DNA from: Balaenoptera acutorostrata
Lineage: Eukaryota > Chordata > Mammalia > Artiodactyla > Balaenopteridae
DNA length: 64,000 nucleotides
Reading direction: 5' to 3'
Assembly (NCBI RefSeq): GCF_949987535.1
Contig: NC_080077.1
Location: 40,690,561-40,754,560 of the forward strand
Notes under the pieces: generated by a model
The model's input: the letters and a program-made list of their open reading frames with translations, nothing else
Told to the model about the DNA's origin: nothing
The model's database searches: none
Made by a program: the position numbers and the translations under genes
Shown here: piece by piece, positions 32,106 through 44,215 of the stretch
How positions within the stretch are numbered: position 1 is the stretch's first letter
How the letters are laid out: the number at the start of each line of letters is the position of its first letter

Positions 32106-35100
32106 AACAACAAAAAACAGTAGAGGGAACCAGAAAACCTCAATTTTTGCATTAGGACTTAGATGGGAGGCTGTTGTTACTTAGTGATTATACATATTTC
32201 AAAATAATTTTATTTATATGCATAAATTAATTTGGAAAGCACATTAATAAATTAATAAAAATTTTAAAAAATAATGAAAAAATTTTTGACTTAGAAAAGT
32301 CAAAAAGAAAAAGAACACTTCCAGTAAGAAGTCAGAGAAACATGGCAAGTAGGGAAAGAAGAGATTCTGAAGGCTTGGATGTTTCCATGCATTATAGTTG
32401 AACTCTCATGGATAGAGATGGCGCGAAATTATTCTAGGTATAAAGATTTGCAAGGACTGAAGAGGCAATGAATGGTGAAGCATCCTCACTCTTTAGGTGG
32501 AGGAATAGCAAGCAGTAAATTTGAAAAAGTAGTAAAGGTGATTAAAGGCCATGTTAGGAAATTGTGATTGTATTAGTTTATAAGGATAGAGTCTGAATGA
32601 AGTTCTGTAAAGGACAGAGCTACGCTTTAAAGAGATTTACCTTTTGGTGTACACAAAAAAGGAGAGACTGGATATGAGGGGCCTAGGGAGGAAACTCTTG
32701 CAAAGGATCAGTCAAGAGGTAATTAAGGTCTGTTCCCGAATTGTAGGAGGGAAATAGAAAGAAAAGTCTGAATATGTAATATGGAGAATTTGCTAATATG
32801 CTGAATGGATGTTAACTTTAAAAAAAAAAAAGGGAAGTCTAAGTAAGTACTAACTCTTAGTTGTTCAGTCTGAGGAGGAAGTTCTTATTTTTGGTGAAAT
32901 ATAATGGGATCAGTTGAATTTGAAATAATGTAGAGGTCTCAGATGGGGATGTTAAGCGGACACTGAACATTGGGAATTTCAGCATAGTAATTGGATCTGA
33001 TGAACATAGGTTTTGAAGTTACACACAGAGTTGACTTTTGAAGTCTTGGAAGTGGATAATGAGCAAAAAGAAAAGGAAATAGAGAGATAAAGATTAAAGA
33101 GGGAACTATTTGAAACACCTGCATTTAGGATTTGAGAAGAAAAAACAAAGCCTAGGATTCTGCATTCTAAAGGTTCTATTGAAAAATAAAGGCAGTTGTA
33201 AAGTGCAATAGAGGTGCCATGAAAAATAAGATTAGAGACTGGATTCCATGTTTAAGATTGGTAACATTTGAGGGAATATTTACTGTGGAACCTCAGAGCC
33301 AAATCCATATTTTTAGATACTAAAGAATGAGGAGAGAGAAGAAAAGAGGGACTTAATAAAGAGAGAGCCGATCCAGGTAATTCGATCCACTAACTGGACA
33401 TATTTGGAAGTCTTGAACTTCTAGGCCAAACTTTCACTTTGATAAAATCAAATGAATGTTTCCAAGACTTTTTCTCTTTAAACTGTGTATATATAGCCCA
33501 AGACTTAAAACCTGGTTCAGGCAATCAGATTTGAAATGACAAAAATACTTATTCTTTGAAAAATTAGATGCAAACTTGCAGTCTTTTAAAATAGGAACAA
33601 AAGGAAAAATATTCAACTAAAAGAGTTCCTAAAATTGACCATTTTAAATGGTGTACCACAGGGAAGGAACAAAACAAAGAGCCAGTCTTCCAAAGTGGAG
33701 ATAAAGGTGGAACAGAACTTGCCTGGTAAGGGTAGATGTCACAGGAAGTCCAACATAGGTAATGGTAGAATTTATTGGGGAAAAGATAGATTATAACTCA
33801 GTGTTTATTGGAACATAAGTATAGCATTTATCTAAAAAAAATTTTTTTAAAGAATTCCTCCTCGCTCATTTGAAGTGCAAAGGCCAGAGGAAATTATAGT
33901 AATTTGGGGAAATTTTACACAGCTGCCATTGTTGACCCTCTATTAAGGAGTGTCCAAATGTGAACAAAGAGAAGCAGTATGCCAATATTTCTTGTCCTTT
34001 TAAGGACACTGAGGGAGTTTGTGAGCACCATAACTTAAGCCTCTAAAATAGGCTCGCATAGTATCCAAGAAATTCGTAGTGTAAAACAAGCAGTTAAGTG
34101 CAGCATCAAAAAACACCAGACTCCAAAGCAGTATTTTCTCTGTGGTCTAAAGATTGGAACCAAGCATCTGTTTGTTACAAGGATCACCCTACCACCCATG
34201 TGAGACTCTTCACCTGTTTGTGCTTCCCAATCGCAAGAATCACACCACTGATTGAAAACACACACACCTAACTTTGTAAGTGATAAGTTTTCCTGATGGT
34301 CAAATATTACATTATGTGTATTAATAAAGAAAAAATTTTTGATGAATGAGCTTTCATTTCTTTATCAGTTGAGTAACATTTCTTCAGCTGTGTCATCAGC
34401 AAATGACAGAGAATCTAAATTAAACATACTTACATATAAATTAAGTCTATTCATTAATAATTTAACAGTCCAGATATATATACTATATTTGATTTCAGAT
34501 GAGGTTTGATCCAATGACTCAAATGGTATGACCAAAGGCCGTTTCTTCTCCATCTCTCTGTTCTGTACTCTACAATACTAACATTATCCCGAAGCTTCAA
34601 AATTGGTCTCTTTGGCAGTTTTAGGTTCTTCCCTTAGGGTAGGGAGCATGACTCAGCAGGTGTTGGCTTCAATTCTTCACACCATGCTCTACCAGGGGAA
34701 GAAAAAAGCCATTTTCCTTCCACCAATCTCAGCAAATGTTCTCTGGCATCTCATAACCTCTAGTTGGATAATAATCCAATCCCTCTGTCAATCACTGTGG
34801 CTGAAGGTTGCGATAAATCAGTGGCTTAACCAAATTCTACTCCCAAAATAGAGAATGGAGTGAAGACTGGAGTCAATCTCACCACCATCACCTATCAAGA
34901 GACTAGAAAAGAATAATTCCCCAGAAGAACGTTGTAGTCTATTTTACTCATCTCTCCTTCAAATAAAAACAAAAACAAAAGAGGGGCATGAAATAATGCT
35001 GAGTGACAAAAACACCAGGTGTATACAACAGTCTCTCCTAGGCTTGTTAGTTGAGGAAAAGTCTAAATAAAACATTATCCCTAACGGAGACTATTAATAG

Positions 35101-35955
35101 CTTCATCATATTAATACAAAGTAACGATTAGAGTAAACTGCAGGATCATTTAATATACCAACCAAATACAAATATTGAATCAGAAGAAAAGGAGATAGTT
35201 TGCAAAATAGAGTACTGCTTTGTACTCACTAAGGAGAAAGTTCCTAGCAGCCAAGATAAGGCTCTAGCAGATTTGTTTCTTTAGGTAGGTGTGCCTTTTC
35301 CGATTCTCTGTACTTTTCAGTACATCCCAATTAATATATTTAATACATTAGTATAATTTTTAGGTTCAGTTAAATCTCCATTTCTGAGGTAGATATCCCT
35401 AATAGAAAAAAAAATTTTTTTTTCAGTGTAGGTTATTAAATTCATTCCCTGGAATAAGTCAGTCGCTGGAAAGGCTGACTGACATAGGTGTTCACAGGGC
35501 CTAATCAACCCTTGACAATCAATAAAAAAAAAACAAGGTTTTATTGAATAACTGCTATGGCATAAGCTGCCTATCAGATTTTGAGATCTGTATGGCTAAG
35601 AGGCCAGAATCTGTGGGACTCATGGAAAACAAAACGTAAGGCCTTTTCTGACTTTTCATCTGCATGCAGCACTACAACAAGAAATACTCCACCTCTACAA
35701 CAAAAAGTATGCTGGGAATTTCAGGAAACTGTAAGGCTTGTATTTCTAAGCCAAATTTTCTCATCCACTTTTGAATTTAGAAAATACTTATGAGGAGAAG
35801 GAAAGGATATTTGATAAGTGACGGAGCACCATTCTGAAGGAAAATGAATCCTTAAATATTGATTTTAATTTTAAATATTGCTGGATGAGAATCATGGAGG
35901 AGGGAAGAACTTTGTACCATTATAACTTGAGCAGAACACTTCATTTTGAAAACTT
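32106..35955. other. Mostly unrecognised DNA; possible ancient repeat at 32.4-33.4 kb
   Basis: From about 32400 to 33420 there is purine-rich, G-containing text ('gaggcaatgaatggtgaagc', 'agagattaccttt'-like, 'ggggatgttaagcggacact', 'ggaatgagg'-like runs). It resembles an ancient mammalian interspersed repeat also suspected at 57.3-58.4 kb; I could not name it. The rest has a short A/T palindrome ('aaaaaaatttttttaaag', about 33835-33852) and an A/T run at 35408-35423. No frame exceeds about 82 codons. Confidence 0.4.
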
Positions 35956-35959
35956 GGTC

Positions 35960-36515
35960 ATGTAAATATTGATTCTCATTAAATTCTGGGTTCTAGATTC
36001 CATGGAGAAATACCCTTAATTCTATTAATATCATGTATCACATTGATTGATTTCTGTATGTTAAACCAACCTTGCATTCTTCTGCTTTATTGTTTTATCT
36101 ATCGTAGAAAGTGAGGTATGGAGGTCTCCAACTATTATTTTTGAATTGTCTATTTCTTCCTTCAGTTTTATCAGTTTTTCTTCATGTATTTTTGAGACTC
36201 TGGTTTTAGTTGCATACATGTTTATAATTGCTACATCTTCCTTATGGACTTAACCTTTTAACATTATGAAATATCACTCTTCCTCTTTTTTTGTTTTAAA
36301 GTTTATTTTGTCTGATATTAGTATAGCCACTCCAGCTCCCTTATGGTTGCTGTTTGTATGGTATATATTTTTCTATTCTTTTCTTTTCAATCTATCTGTA
36401 TCTTTGAATCTAAAGTATGTCTCCTGTAGACAGCATATGTTTGGATCATGTCTTGTCATCCAATCTCTAATTTCTGCCTTTTGATTGGGTTTTTAATTCA
36501 TTCACATTTTTTTCT
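35960..36515 (-). mobile_element. Old L1 ORF2 fragment: endonuclease joined to reverse transcriptase
   Basis: On the minus strand, going down from 36515, the translation gives 'CLQETYFRFKDTDRLK' (the LQET block carries the catalytic Glu of the endonuclease) and 'GAGVAILISDKIN' at about 36301-36345. It then gives an 'INMYATKTRV'-like stretch and a 'VGDLHTSLS' block near 36125, the equivalent of GDFNTPL. Just below 36090 the text becomes RT ('MQGWF..QKSINVI'-like, 36000-36085). The C-terminal endonuclease and the linker are missing, so this copy has an internal deletion. It is frame-broken throughout. Confidence 0.8.
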
Positions 36516-36524
36516 TTTTTTCAA

Positions 36525-37645
36525 CTCTTTATTTTTTTTAGAACAGACTTAGGCTTTCTGCAAAATTGAGGCAATGGTACAGAGACTTGCCATATATATC
36601 CTGTCCCCACAGATGCATAGCCTCTCCCCACTATCAGCATCCCACACTAGAGGGGTACATTTTTTATAACTGTGAACCCACATTGACACATAATAATCAC
36701 CCAAAGTCCATAGTTTACATTAGGGTTCACTCTTGGTGTTGTACATTCCATGGGTTTGAATAAATGTGTAATGTCACGTTTCCATCATTTTCATTGCACT
36801 AAAAATCTTCTGTGCTCCACCTATTCATCCCCTCCCTGACCCCATCACAAACTCCTGACAACCCCTATCTTTTATTGTCTTTATAATTTTACCTTTTCCA
36901 GAATGTCATACAGCTGTTATCATACAGTATGTAGCCTTTTCTAATTGGCTTTTCTCACTAAGTAATATGCACAAAGTTCTTCCATGTCTTTTCATGGCTT
37001 GATAGCTCCTTTCTTTTTAGCAGTGAATAATATTCCACTGTATGGATGTACCACAGTTTATCCACTCACATACTGAAGAATCTTGGTTGCTTCCAAGTTT
37101 GGGCAATTATGAATAAAGCTGCTGTAGTTATTCATGTGCTGGTTTTTGTGTGGATGTAAGTTTGTAACCCTTTTGAATGAATATAAAGGAGCAGGATTCC
37201 TGGATAGTATGGTAAGAATACATTTCGTTTTGTGAGAAATTACCAAACTGTCTTCCAAAATAGGCACACTATTTTGCATCCCTACCAGCAATGTATTAGA
37301 GTTCTTGTTGCTCCACATCCTTGTCAGCATTTGGTATTGTCATTGTCCCAGATTTTGGCCATTATAAATGGTATGTGGTGGTATCTAATTATCGTTTTAA
37401 TCAGCATTTCCTTGATGACATATGACTTGGAGCATCTTTTCATATTCTTATTTGCCATCTGTATATTTTCTCTGGTGAGATGTCTGTTAAGCTCTTTGAC
37501 CCATTTTTAATCAGTTTATTTTCTGACTGTTGAGTTTTAAGAGTTCTTTATACATGTTTTAGATAACAGTCCTTTACCAGATGTGTCTTGCAAATATTTT
37601 CACCCAGTCTGTGGTTTGTCTTCTCATTCTCTTGACATTATTTTC
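36525..37645 (-). mobile_element. L1ME-like 3' end with ORF2 C-terminal region
   Basis: The poly-T/A-rich left end at 36525 is the element's 3' end. Above it, 'ccatagtttacattagggtt', 'gtgtaatgtcacgtttccat' and 'cccctccctgaccccatcac' are L1ME-type 3' UTR. From about 36900, 'taatattccactgtatggat', 'ggttgcttccaagtttgggc', 'ctaccagcaatgtattagag' and 'ttctttatacatgttttaga' are the reverse of the decayed ORF2 C-terminal region. It continues beyond the retrocopy at 39096. Confidence 0.85.
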
Positions 37646-37664
37646 CACAGAGCAAAAAAAAAAA

Positions 37665-39095
37665 TTTTATTTTTTGCTTTTTAAAACTTTATTTCAACAT
37701 AACTATACTTACAGAAATATACTCATATTAGTTAATAGAATGCAATTTAACTTACCCTACATTATTCAGATCAAAAAACTTGGTACATGGTTTGCTTTAA
37801 AAAAGAAAGAAAAAGCATTTGCAATCTGGTTTATTTTTCATCTATTACAAATGTATATAAAAGATCCACCATCAAATTCTGCTAAAGCAAACAGCATGAA
37901 CCTTGAGAAATTAAACTTTGGTTTGTCTCTGAAAAATAACATGTATTGCACTGTAAAAGTTTATAAAATTTGTGCAACAAAACATTGTTGGAATGTTTCA
38001 ATGCCAGTTCACAATGTTCGATAACTAATGGGTGTTGATGAGGGTGGGGAGAGCCTATGTGTACGTGTGAAAATATAAAAGCTATCCAATCTAGTTAATA
38101 TTGCATGTAGATAACAAGTTTACTCAAACCAAGATTCAGATAATTTCTTGAATCTGAATTAACACTACCAGTCCAGTACATCTGCTGAGGTCAACAAGGA
38201 AACAGCACAGTAGCTGTTTTTCTGATTTGTGCAAAAAAGAAAATGAAGTTTCTTCCCCCAGGTTTTCAGTCCAGAACTGAAACTACAGGAAAGGTATTGC
38301 CAACATTCATGGAGTGATATGCGAAGACTCAAACTTAAATCTGAATTAGCACTCAGATGCAAAATAGTCTGCAAAGTTAAAGACCACATGACTTTAGAAG
38401 TGACTCTAGAAGAACTCTAAAGTCATGATAAAGATAAAATGGCCCATTTTGGGAGACCAGAGTACAACACCCAGCCATAGTTGTAAGAAATCTTAACAAA
38501 AAAATGCAGCCTTTTGTGAATGACACCTCAATTTATCTTTAAAAAAAAAAAAAAAAGCAGCCCCATAGAAGCAGCTATGAAAAGAGGAAAAAAATATAAA
38601 TACCTTGAAATACCTTGAAAACCAATGTGATTATAGGTTCAGAAGATAGTTAAAATAGATATATTTTTATAAGACTACCAAGGATTAGGCTTACAACATA
38701 TTCTAATATTTCAACTTTTGCTCTAGTACTAAACGTCAATCTACAAATAACATGTTCACTTTTCATTCCTTTATCGGAAGGGAAAATTCTAGCTTCAATC
38801 CTATCCAGTGGAGGGTAAACTGAGAAAACAAAAAGATTCAAACAGTTCCATGCAAATATCACGTTTTTCAAATGGAAGAACTCCTAACTAGACCAGAAGT
38901 TCTTACTACTAATGTACTTTCCACTGAACAATTTTTCATAAGTACAAATACATGGCATTAAGGTTCAGAACCTAATATAGGCCTGACAATCAAGTCCTTG
39001 TTTTCTAGAAGAAAGGCCTCAAGTCCACTTAATTTCCAGTAACAATGTTTTCACAGATCACTTTAATAATAATGAGTTTTAATTTCCTTCATACT
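37665..39095 (-). pseudogene. Probable processed retrocopy of an mRNA 3' UTR, source unknown
   Basis: This 1.43-kb block interrupts the L1ME ORF2. The L1 text stops at 'cacagagcaaaaa' (37646-37658) and resumes at a second copy of the same words (39096-39108), followed by the expected L1 continuation. The left edge has A/T runs and, on the minus strand, AATAAA ('gaaataaagtttt' near 37690) just before the junction, as expected for a 3'-polyadenylated transcript inserted in minus orientation. The interior has no repeat words and no long ORF (the longest are 73-147 codons with no known motif), which fits a 3' UTR or a non-coding RNA. The parent gene is not recognised. An ancestral non-retrotransposed insertion is the alternative, but the direct repeat plus terminal A tract favours L1-mediated retrotransposition. 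Confidence 0.7.
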
Positions 39096-39400
39096 CACAG
39101 AGCAAAAAATTTTAATTTTAAGGAAGTTCAGCTTATCAGTTATTACTTTAAGAGATTGTGCTACTGGTGATATATATCTAAAAAGTCATTGCTCTATCCA
39201 AGGTCGTCTAAGTTTTTTTTCCTATGTTATGTCTTTATGTAAGAGTTTTATAATTTTGTGTTTTACATTTAGGTCTGAGATTCATTTTGAGTTAATTTTG
39301 TGAAGGGTGTTAGGTCTATGTCTATGCCTAGATTTTTTCTTTCTTTTTTCTTTTTTTTTTTTTTTTTTGCATGTGGATCTCCAGTTGTTCCAGCACAAAC
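39096..39400 (-). mobile_element. L1ME-like ORF2 continuation
   Basis: 'gcttatcagttattacttta', 'tttaggtctgagattcattt', 'tgagttaattttgtgaaggg' and, after a poly-T run at 39340-39368, 'gcatgtggatctccagttgt' and 'tccagcac' continue the element broken at 37645. This shows the block between is an insertion. Confidence 0.85.
39340..39368 (+). repeat. T-rich run
   Basis: A near-continuous T tract with two C interruptions inside the L1ME text. It underlies a Phe-run open frame at 39300-39530 that is not a gene. Confidence 0.9.
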
Positions 39401-42400
39401 CCATCACATTTTAACATTATTATTGATACGGTTGAATTTACACCTGCCATTTTGGTTTTTGTTCTCTCAATGTCTCATGTCTTTCTTATTCCTCTATCCC
39501 TCCTTTACTGTCTTCTTTTGTATTAAATAAATATTTTCTAGTGTAACATTTGTATTCCTTTAAGAATTTTTAATTGTGTATTTTTAAGTATTTACTTTGT
39601 GTTTGATTTAAAGTTTTTAATATACATATTAACCTATAAAATCTCCTTCAGATTTATACTAAGTCAATTCTAGCAAAATAAAGAAACTTTACTCCTGTAT
39701 AACTCCATTCCTTATCCCTTTTATTGTGCTTTTATTGTTATACATATTAGGCCATTATATGTTACAAACTCAACAATACATTGTTATAATTATTATTTTA
39801 TGTAATCTTATGCCTTAAAGAAGCTGAGAGAAGAAAGTCGAATAAGTACACATTTATAGAGTTTGTTAAATTAACCTTCTTATTTACCATTTATGATTCT
39901 TGTCATTTCTTTTTGTGGATTTTACTTACCATTTGGTGTCGTTTTCTTGCTCCAGCACAACTTTTCTTCCACCTGCCTGCTTTGTGCTGATATTGGCAAA
40001 TATATTACATTTCTGTACATACAAAAATATAATGAAATAATGTTTTCCAAAACTTCTCCTTAAATCAGATAAAAGAAGAAAAAGGGAAATCTGTAATTAT
40101 ATGTTCTTTTACACAAGCTGCTTAATTGCCTTTACCGGAAATCGTTTTTGTATGTATGGCTTAGATTTAATGTCCATTGTTACTTGTTTTCAGCCTAAAA
40201 AACTTCCTTTAGTATTTCTTGTATGGCAGATCCACTAGCTGTACAAGAGTGAATTTTTTCAGCTTTTGTTATCTGGGAATGTTTTAATTTCACTTTCATT
40301 TTAGAAAGATAGTTTTGCTATTTATAAGATTCTTTGTTGGCTGTTTTTCACTTAACAGCATTTCTAACCCGTCATCCCACTGAATTCTCTCATCTGTTGT
40401 TTCCGATGTGTAGTCAACTATTAATCTTATCAGGGTTTTCTTACACTTGAGGAGTTGCTTTTTCTCTTGCTGCTTTCAAGATTCTCTTTGTCTTTCAGCA
40501 TTTTGTGTGTGATTTGATGGATATTTTGCATTTATTCTATTTGAAGTTCTTGGATGTGTAGACTAATGTTTTCCATCAAATTTGAGAAGTTCTTAGCTAT
40601 TATTGCTTTATTTCATTACAGCATCTATTATTCCTGCCCCTTTCTTTTTCCTCCCTCTGGTACTCCCATTATTCATATGTTGGTACACTTAATGGTATTC
40701 AACATTTCTCTAAGGATCTGTTCATTTTCCTTCATTATTTTTCTCTTCACATTCATATTCCATAATCTCTACTGATTTATCTTCAAATTTGCCAATTCTT
40801 TTTTTTGTCAGCTCAAATCTATTGTTGAGCCCCTCTAGAAAATATTTATTTTGGCCATTTTATTTTTCAACTCCAGAATTTGCATTTGGCTTTTTAAAAT
40901 ACTTTACATTTCTCTATTGATATTTTCTATTTGATGAAACATTGTCCTCACACCTTCCTTTAATTATTTATGTGTACATAGTTTCCTTTTGTTCTTTGCA
41001 TACACTTATTATGGCGGCTTTGAAGTCTTTGCCTGCTAAGTTCCGCATCTGGACTCCTTAAAAACCAGTTTCAGTTGCCTGATTTTTTTTTTTCTTGCGT
41101 ATCACCTTTTCCTATCTCTTTGCATATCTCATGATTTTTGGCTGAAAATTAGAAACTTTAAATGTGCTGTAGCGATTTCTGGCTACTAATACCCTCCCTC
41201 ATGGGTTAACATAGCCGCTGTTTGTTTAGTCATTTATTTATTTATTTAGTGAATTGACTGATCTGACCCTGTGACATCTACTTTCCCTCAGTGTGCAGCC
41301 TCTGATGTCCCTGTCAGATATTCTTCTTGTTTTTATCTTGTAGCCTGTCTTCCTAAGGGTTGCCGCAGGGACTGCATAAGCCTCTTATTGTTTGAAGATT
41401 GCACTTAAGCCTTCTTTGGCCAGTTAGATTTTTGCACTTCACCCTTGCATGTACATGTGGCTTGGAGGCTGTTGTGACAATTCAAGGAGTTCGTGTTTTT
41501 GCCCCATGCTCAACCAGGATTTAGTAGCTTTTATTTTGCCTTTCTGATAACTTCTGAAAAGGTACAGTCTCGGGCATGCACACAGTCTTCCACCCTACTA
41601 AGGGTGCATGTGATTTTATTTTTAAGCCTGGCATCCCAGGAGTTGCCTTAGTAAGTGTAACTTAATATACAATTAGTGGTTGGTCAGAGGTTGTGCTTAA
41701 GGTCCTAGAGCCAGTGAGACTTCTGTCCTTTGTTGATTGATCTCTATGCTGCTTGGGGAACACTTTCAAGTTTGCCCCACTCCCTGCTCTGGTTGCTCCT
41801 GAGTGAGTGATGCACAGAGCTTGCACACAGCACTCGTTACCAGCAGGGTTGACTGTGATCCCAGGAGAGCTCTTCTTGGGGGTCTCTTTTCTTGGTTCTC
41901 CCTATGAAACTTCCGCTTGCTTTATCATTCTGCTTATTTCTATTTGTATCAAGGAGTTTTGAGAGTCCTTTTAATTACTTTCACCAAAATCTCTGTTCTT
42001 TTCAACAATGTCCTTTGGCATGGAATTCTCCACGCTCTGTTCCACACAAAGTCTTTTTCCTCAGGGAGAGCTATAAAGCTCTTTGTCTTTAAGGCCTGCC
42101 TCTCCCTAGGGCAGAACCTCTATGGCACTGCACAGGAGCTGAAGACAGAGACAGTGGCCTGCTTCTCACAGAGAGACACCTCTGCTGACAGGTAAGTTCT
42201 GGGCAATCCCTGGGAGCATGGAGCAGCGCTCCTTAGTCTCGTGGCTCCTAGGGTGAAATCTCTGACCTATAAAATGAGCTGGGCAGAAACGATTGGGTCA
42301 CTGCCTTTTGATCAGCCTGCCATACCTGGGTAGTTTCTATTTTATGAGTGGGGCTTATGAGGGAAGAGAGAACTGGTCGTCTCAGCTACTCTTTCTTGCC

Positions 42401-42815
42401 TGGAATAAAGTTTCTGCAGCAGGGGACAGAGGGAGATGAGAAAAGCTGGCAGCCGGCTCCTCACAAGTTGAAAATGTAGCCCTAGACTGGAACCTTGGGG
42501 AAGAGGGACCCCCGTCTTCTTTACGGCACTCACCAGAATTAGAGCTTTTGGAATAGTTTTCATGAGAAGGAGACTGTGGGAGAGGGAGAGGAAGGAAGTG
42601 GGTTGTGGCCCAAATGCCACAGACTCTCACTGTTCTTTCCGAGATTTAGTAGATTTTCGTGAATGAATGTTTCTCCATTTTCTGTATGCCCTTATGGCAA
42701 TTTCCAGATTCATTAAATAATTGTTTCAATATTTTGTTCCATTTAAATCGTTTTTTGTTGGGAAGAGAGTCTGCTGTGCTACTCACTCCTCTATTCTTAA
42801 CGGCTCACAAAACTC
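39401..42815 (-). mobile_element. Old L1M 5' half including 5' UTR
   Basis: On the plus strand the text is reversed L1M: 'tgtattaaataaatattttc', 'actcctgtataactccattc', 'tctgggaatgttttaatttc', 'gctgctttcaagattctctt', 'gtactcccattattcatatg', 'ttgttgagcccctctag' and 'ctccagaatttgcatttggc'. From 41230 to 42815 there is G+C-richer text that I read as 5' UTR, ending near 'ctgctgtgctactcactcct'. It may be the 5' part of the same L1 as 36525-39400, with most of ORF2 lost, or a separate copy. No coding frame is intact; frames at 41892-42195 and 42342-42630 are in the 5' UTR. Confidence 0.65.
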
Positions 42816-43555
42816 TGTGAAGTTTGAAAGTCAAGATCATAAATACTCAAGTAAAAAATTTTTAAAAGAACACGTTGATGAGCTTGCTTGGAATAAAGAT
42901 TTATGACAGGTTGTAAACCAGGGTTTTCTCTAGCTGTTTAGTCAGAGTTGTGCCCTGTTTTGAGCAGCATATGGAATGCTTCTAAAGTGTGCTTTTGGTC
43001 ACTGAGAGTCAGAGGGACGGGAAATTGAGTAAACCTCATTTTCTCTAACATTACTGCTCTGTTTAGCACAGTGAAGTTAGAGGCAAGGGAGCAATTGTAG
43101 ACTCCATTTTGTCCTTAAGGAAGGCTGTCATCTAGGCTTGGTAAGGCTAAACATAGACTGCCACATAACAGGGGCTACCCTGTGGGAAACCACTCAAGCA
43201 TCCTGAATCAGCTCTGCCCAAGTTCTGTGTACTTCCATTCCAAAAACTAGTAACCAATGGGATCCAATCATCTAGAAAATTGACTGCTCTTTCAATGGTT
43301 TCAGAAATCAAACTATTCAGGTGATAGTCTTTGGCTGAGGACTGGTTGGAAAGAATAATCGGTATCATGTATGTTTAGTGGTTCAGACAAAAGTGGAATT
43401 TCTGTGGGACGCTAAGAGGATGCCATGAGTACCGACAAACTTCAGGTCCACTTACCTCCCTGAGAATTGTCTCATTCCTTTGTAACAAGTCAGGCTTAAG
43501 ATGACATTATCTCCTAGATCTGTGGGACGGTAAAACTGAAAATGACTTTAAAGGA
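42816..43555. other. Unique DNA
   Basis: No recognised gene or repeat; the 73-codon minus frame at 43147-43368 has no known motif. Confidence 0.5.
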
Positions 43556-44065
43556 TGTGGTAGACAGAATAATGACCCCCCAGAAAATGTCCATGTCTTA
43601 ATCCCCAGAATTCATAAATGTGTTATGTTACTGGCAAAGAGGAAAAAAGGTTGCAGATGTAATTAATGTGATAATCATCTGACCTTAAAAACACTAAAAT
43701 TGTAAAGATTATCCAGGTATGTCCAGTGTAACCACAATAGTCCTTAAATGGGAAAAAGAGGCAGAAGAGTGAGTGTCAGAGTGATGCAATGTGAAAAAGA
43801 TTTGACTCAACATTACTGGCCTTGAAGATGGTAAGGAGTCATGAGCCAAGGAATGTGGGTGGCCTCTAAAAACTGGAAAAGGCAAGAAAAGGGATTCTTC
43901 CCTAGAGCCTCCAGAAGGAATCCAGCCCTGCTGACACCTTGATTTTAGTCCACTGAGGCTCATTTCAGACTTCTGACCCCCAGAACTGTAAGATAATAAA
44001 CGTATGTTGTTTTAAGCCACTAAGTACGTGGTGATGTGTTATAGCAGCAATAGAAAACAAAAACA
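43556..44065 (+). mobile_element. MLT1-type (MaLR) solo LTR, nearly complete
   Basis: All blocks occur in order: 'tggtagacagaataatgacc', 'aatgtccatgtcttaatccc', 'cagatgtaattaatgtgat', 'gagattatcc'-like text ('aagattatccaggtatgtcc'), 'gaagatggtaaggagtcatg', 'gcctctaaaaactggaaaag', 'cctagagcctccagaaggaa', 'tgacaccttgattttagtcc', 'aactgtaagataataaacg' and 'gttttaagccactaagtac'. Possible 5-bp flanks 'aagga' and 'aaggt' match 4 of 5. No internal ERVL-like sequence is adjacent, so it is a solo LTR. Confidence 0.88.
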
Positions 44066-44069
44066 AGGT

Positions 44070-44215
44070 GGCTGGGCTCTACGCTCTCACTTTACAGATG
44101 AGACACTGATGCTCCCAGGTGTGAAGTGACTACCTACACATCCCACAGGCAGCAGAGGCAAAGGTCACTAATTCCAATTCTCCACACAACTCAGACACCA
44201 ACCAGCACGTTCATC
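44070..44215 (-). repeat. MIR-like fragment
   Basis: 'cactttacagatgagacact', 'gatgctcccaggtgtgaagt' and 'gactacctacacatcccaca' follow the reverse MIR core. Heavily diverged. Confidence 0.5.

Noticed and set aside
37581..38024. 147-codon frame spanning the left edge of the retrocopy
   Set aside because: It starts in reversed L1 and crosses the junction into the insert on the strand opposite to the presumed transcript. No motif recognised.
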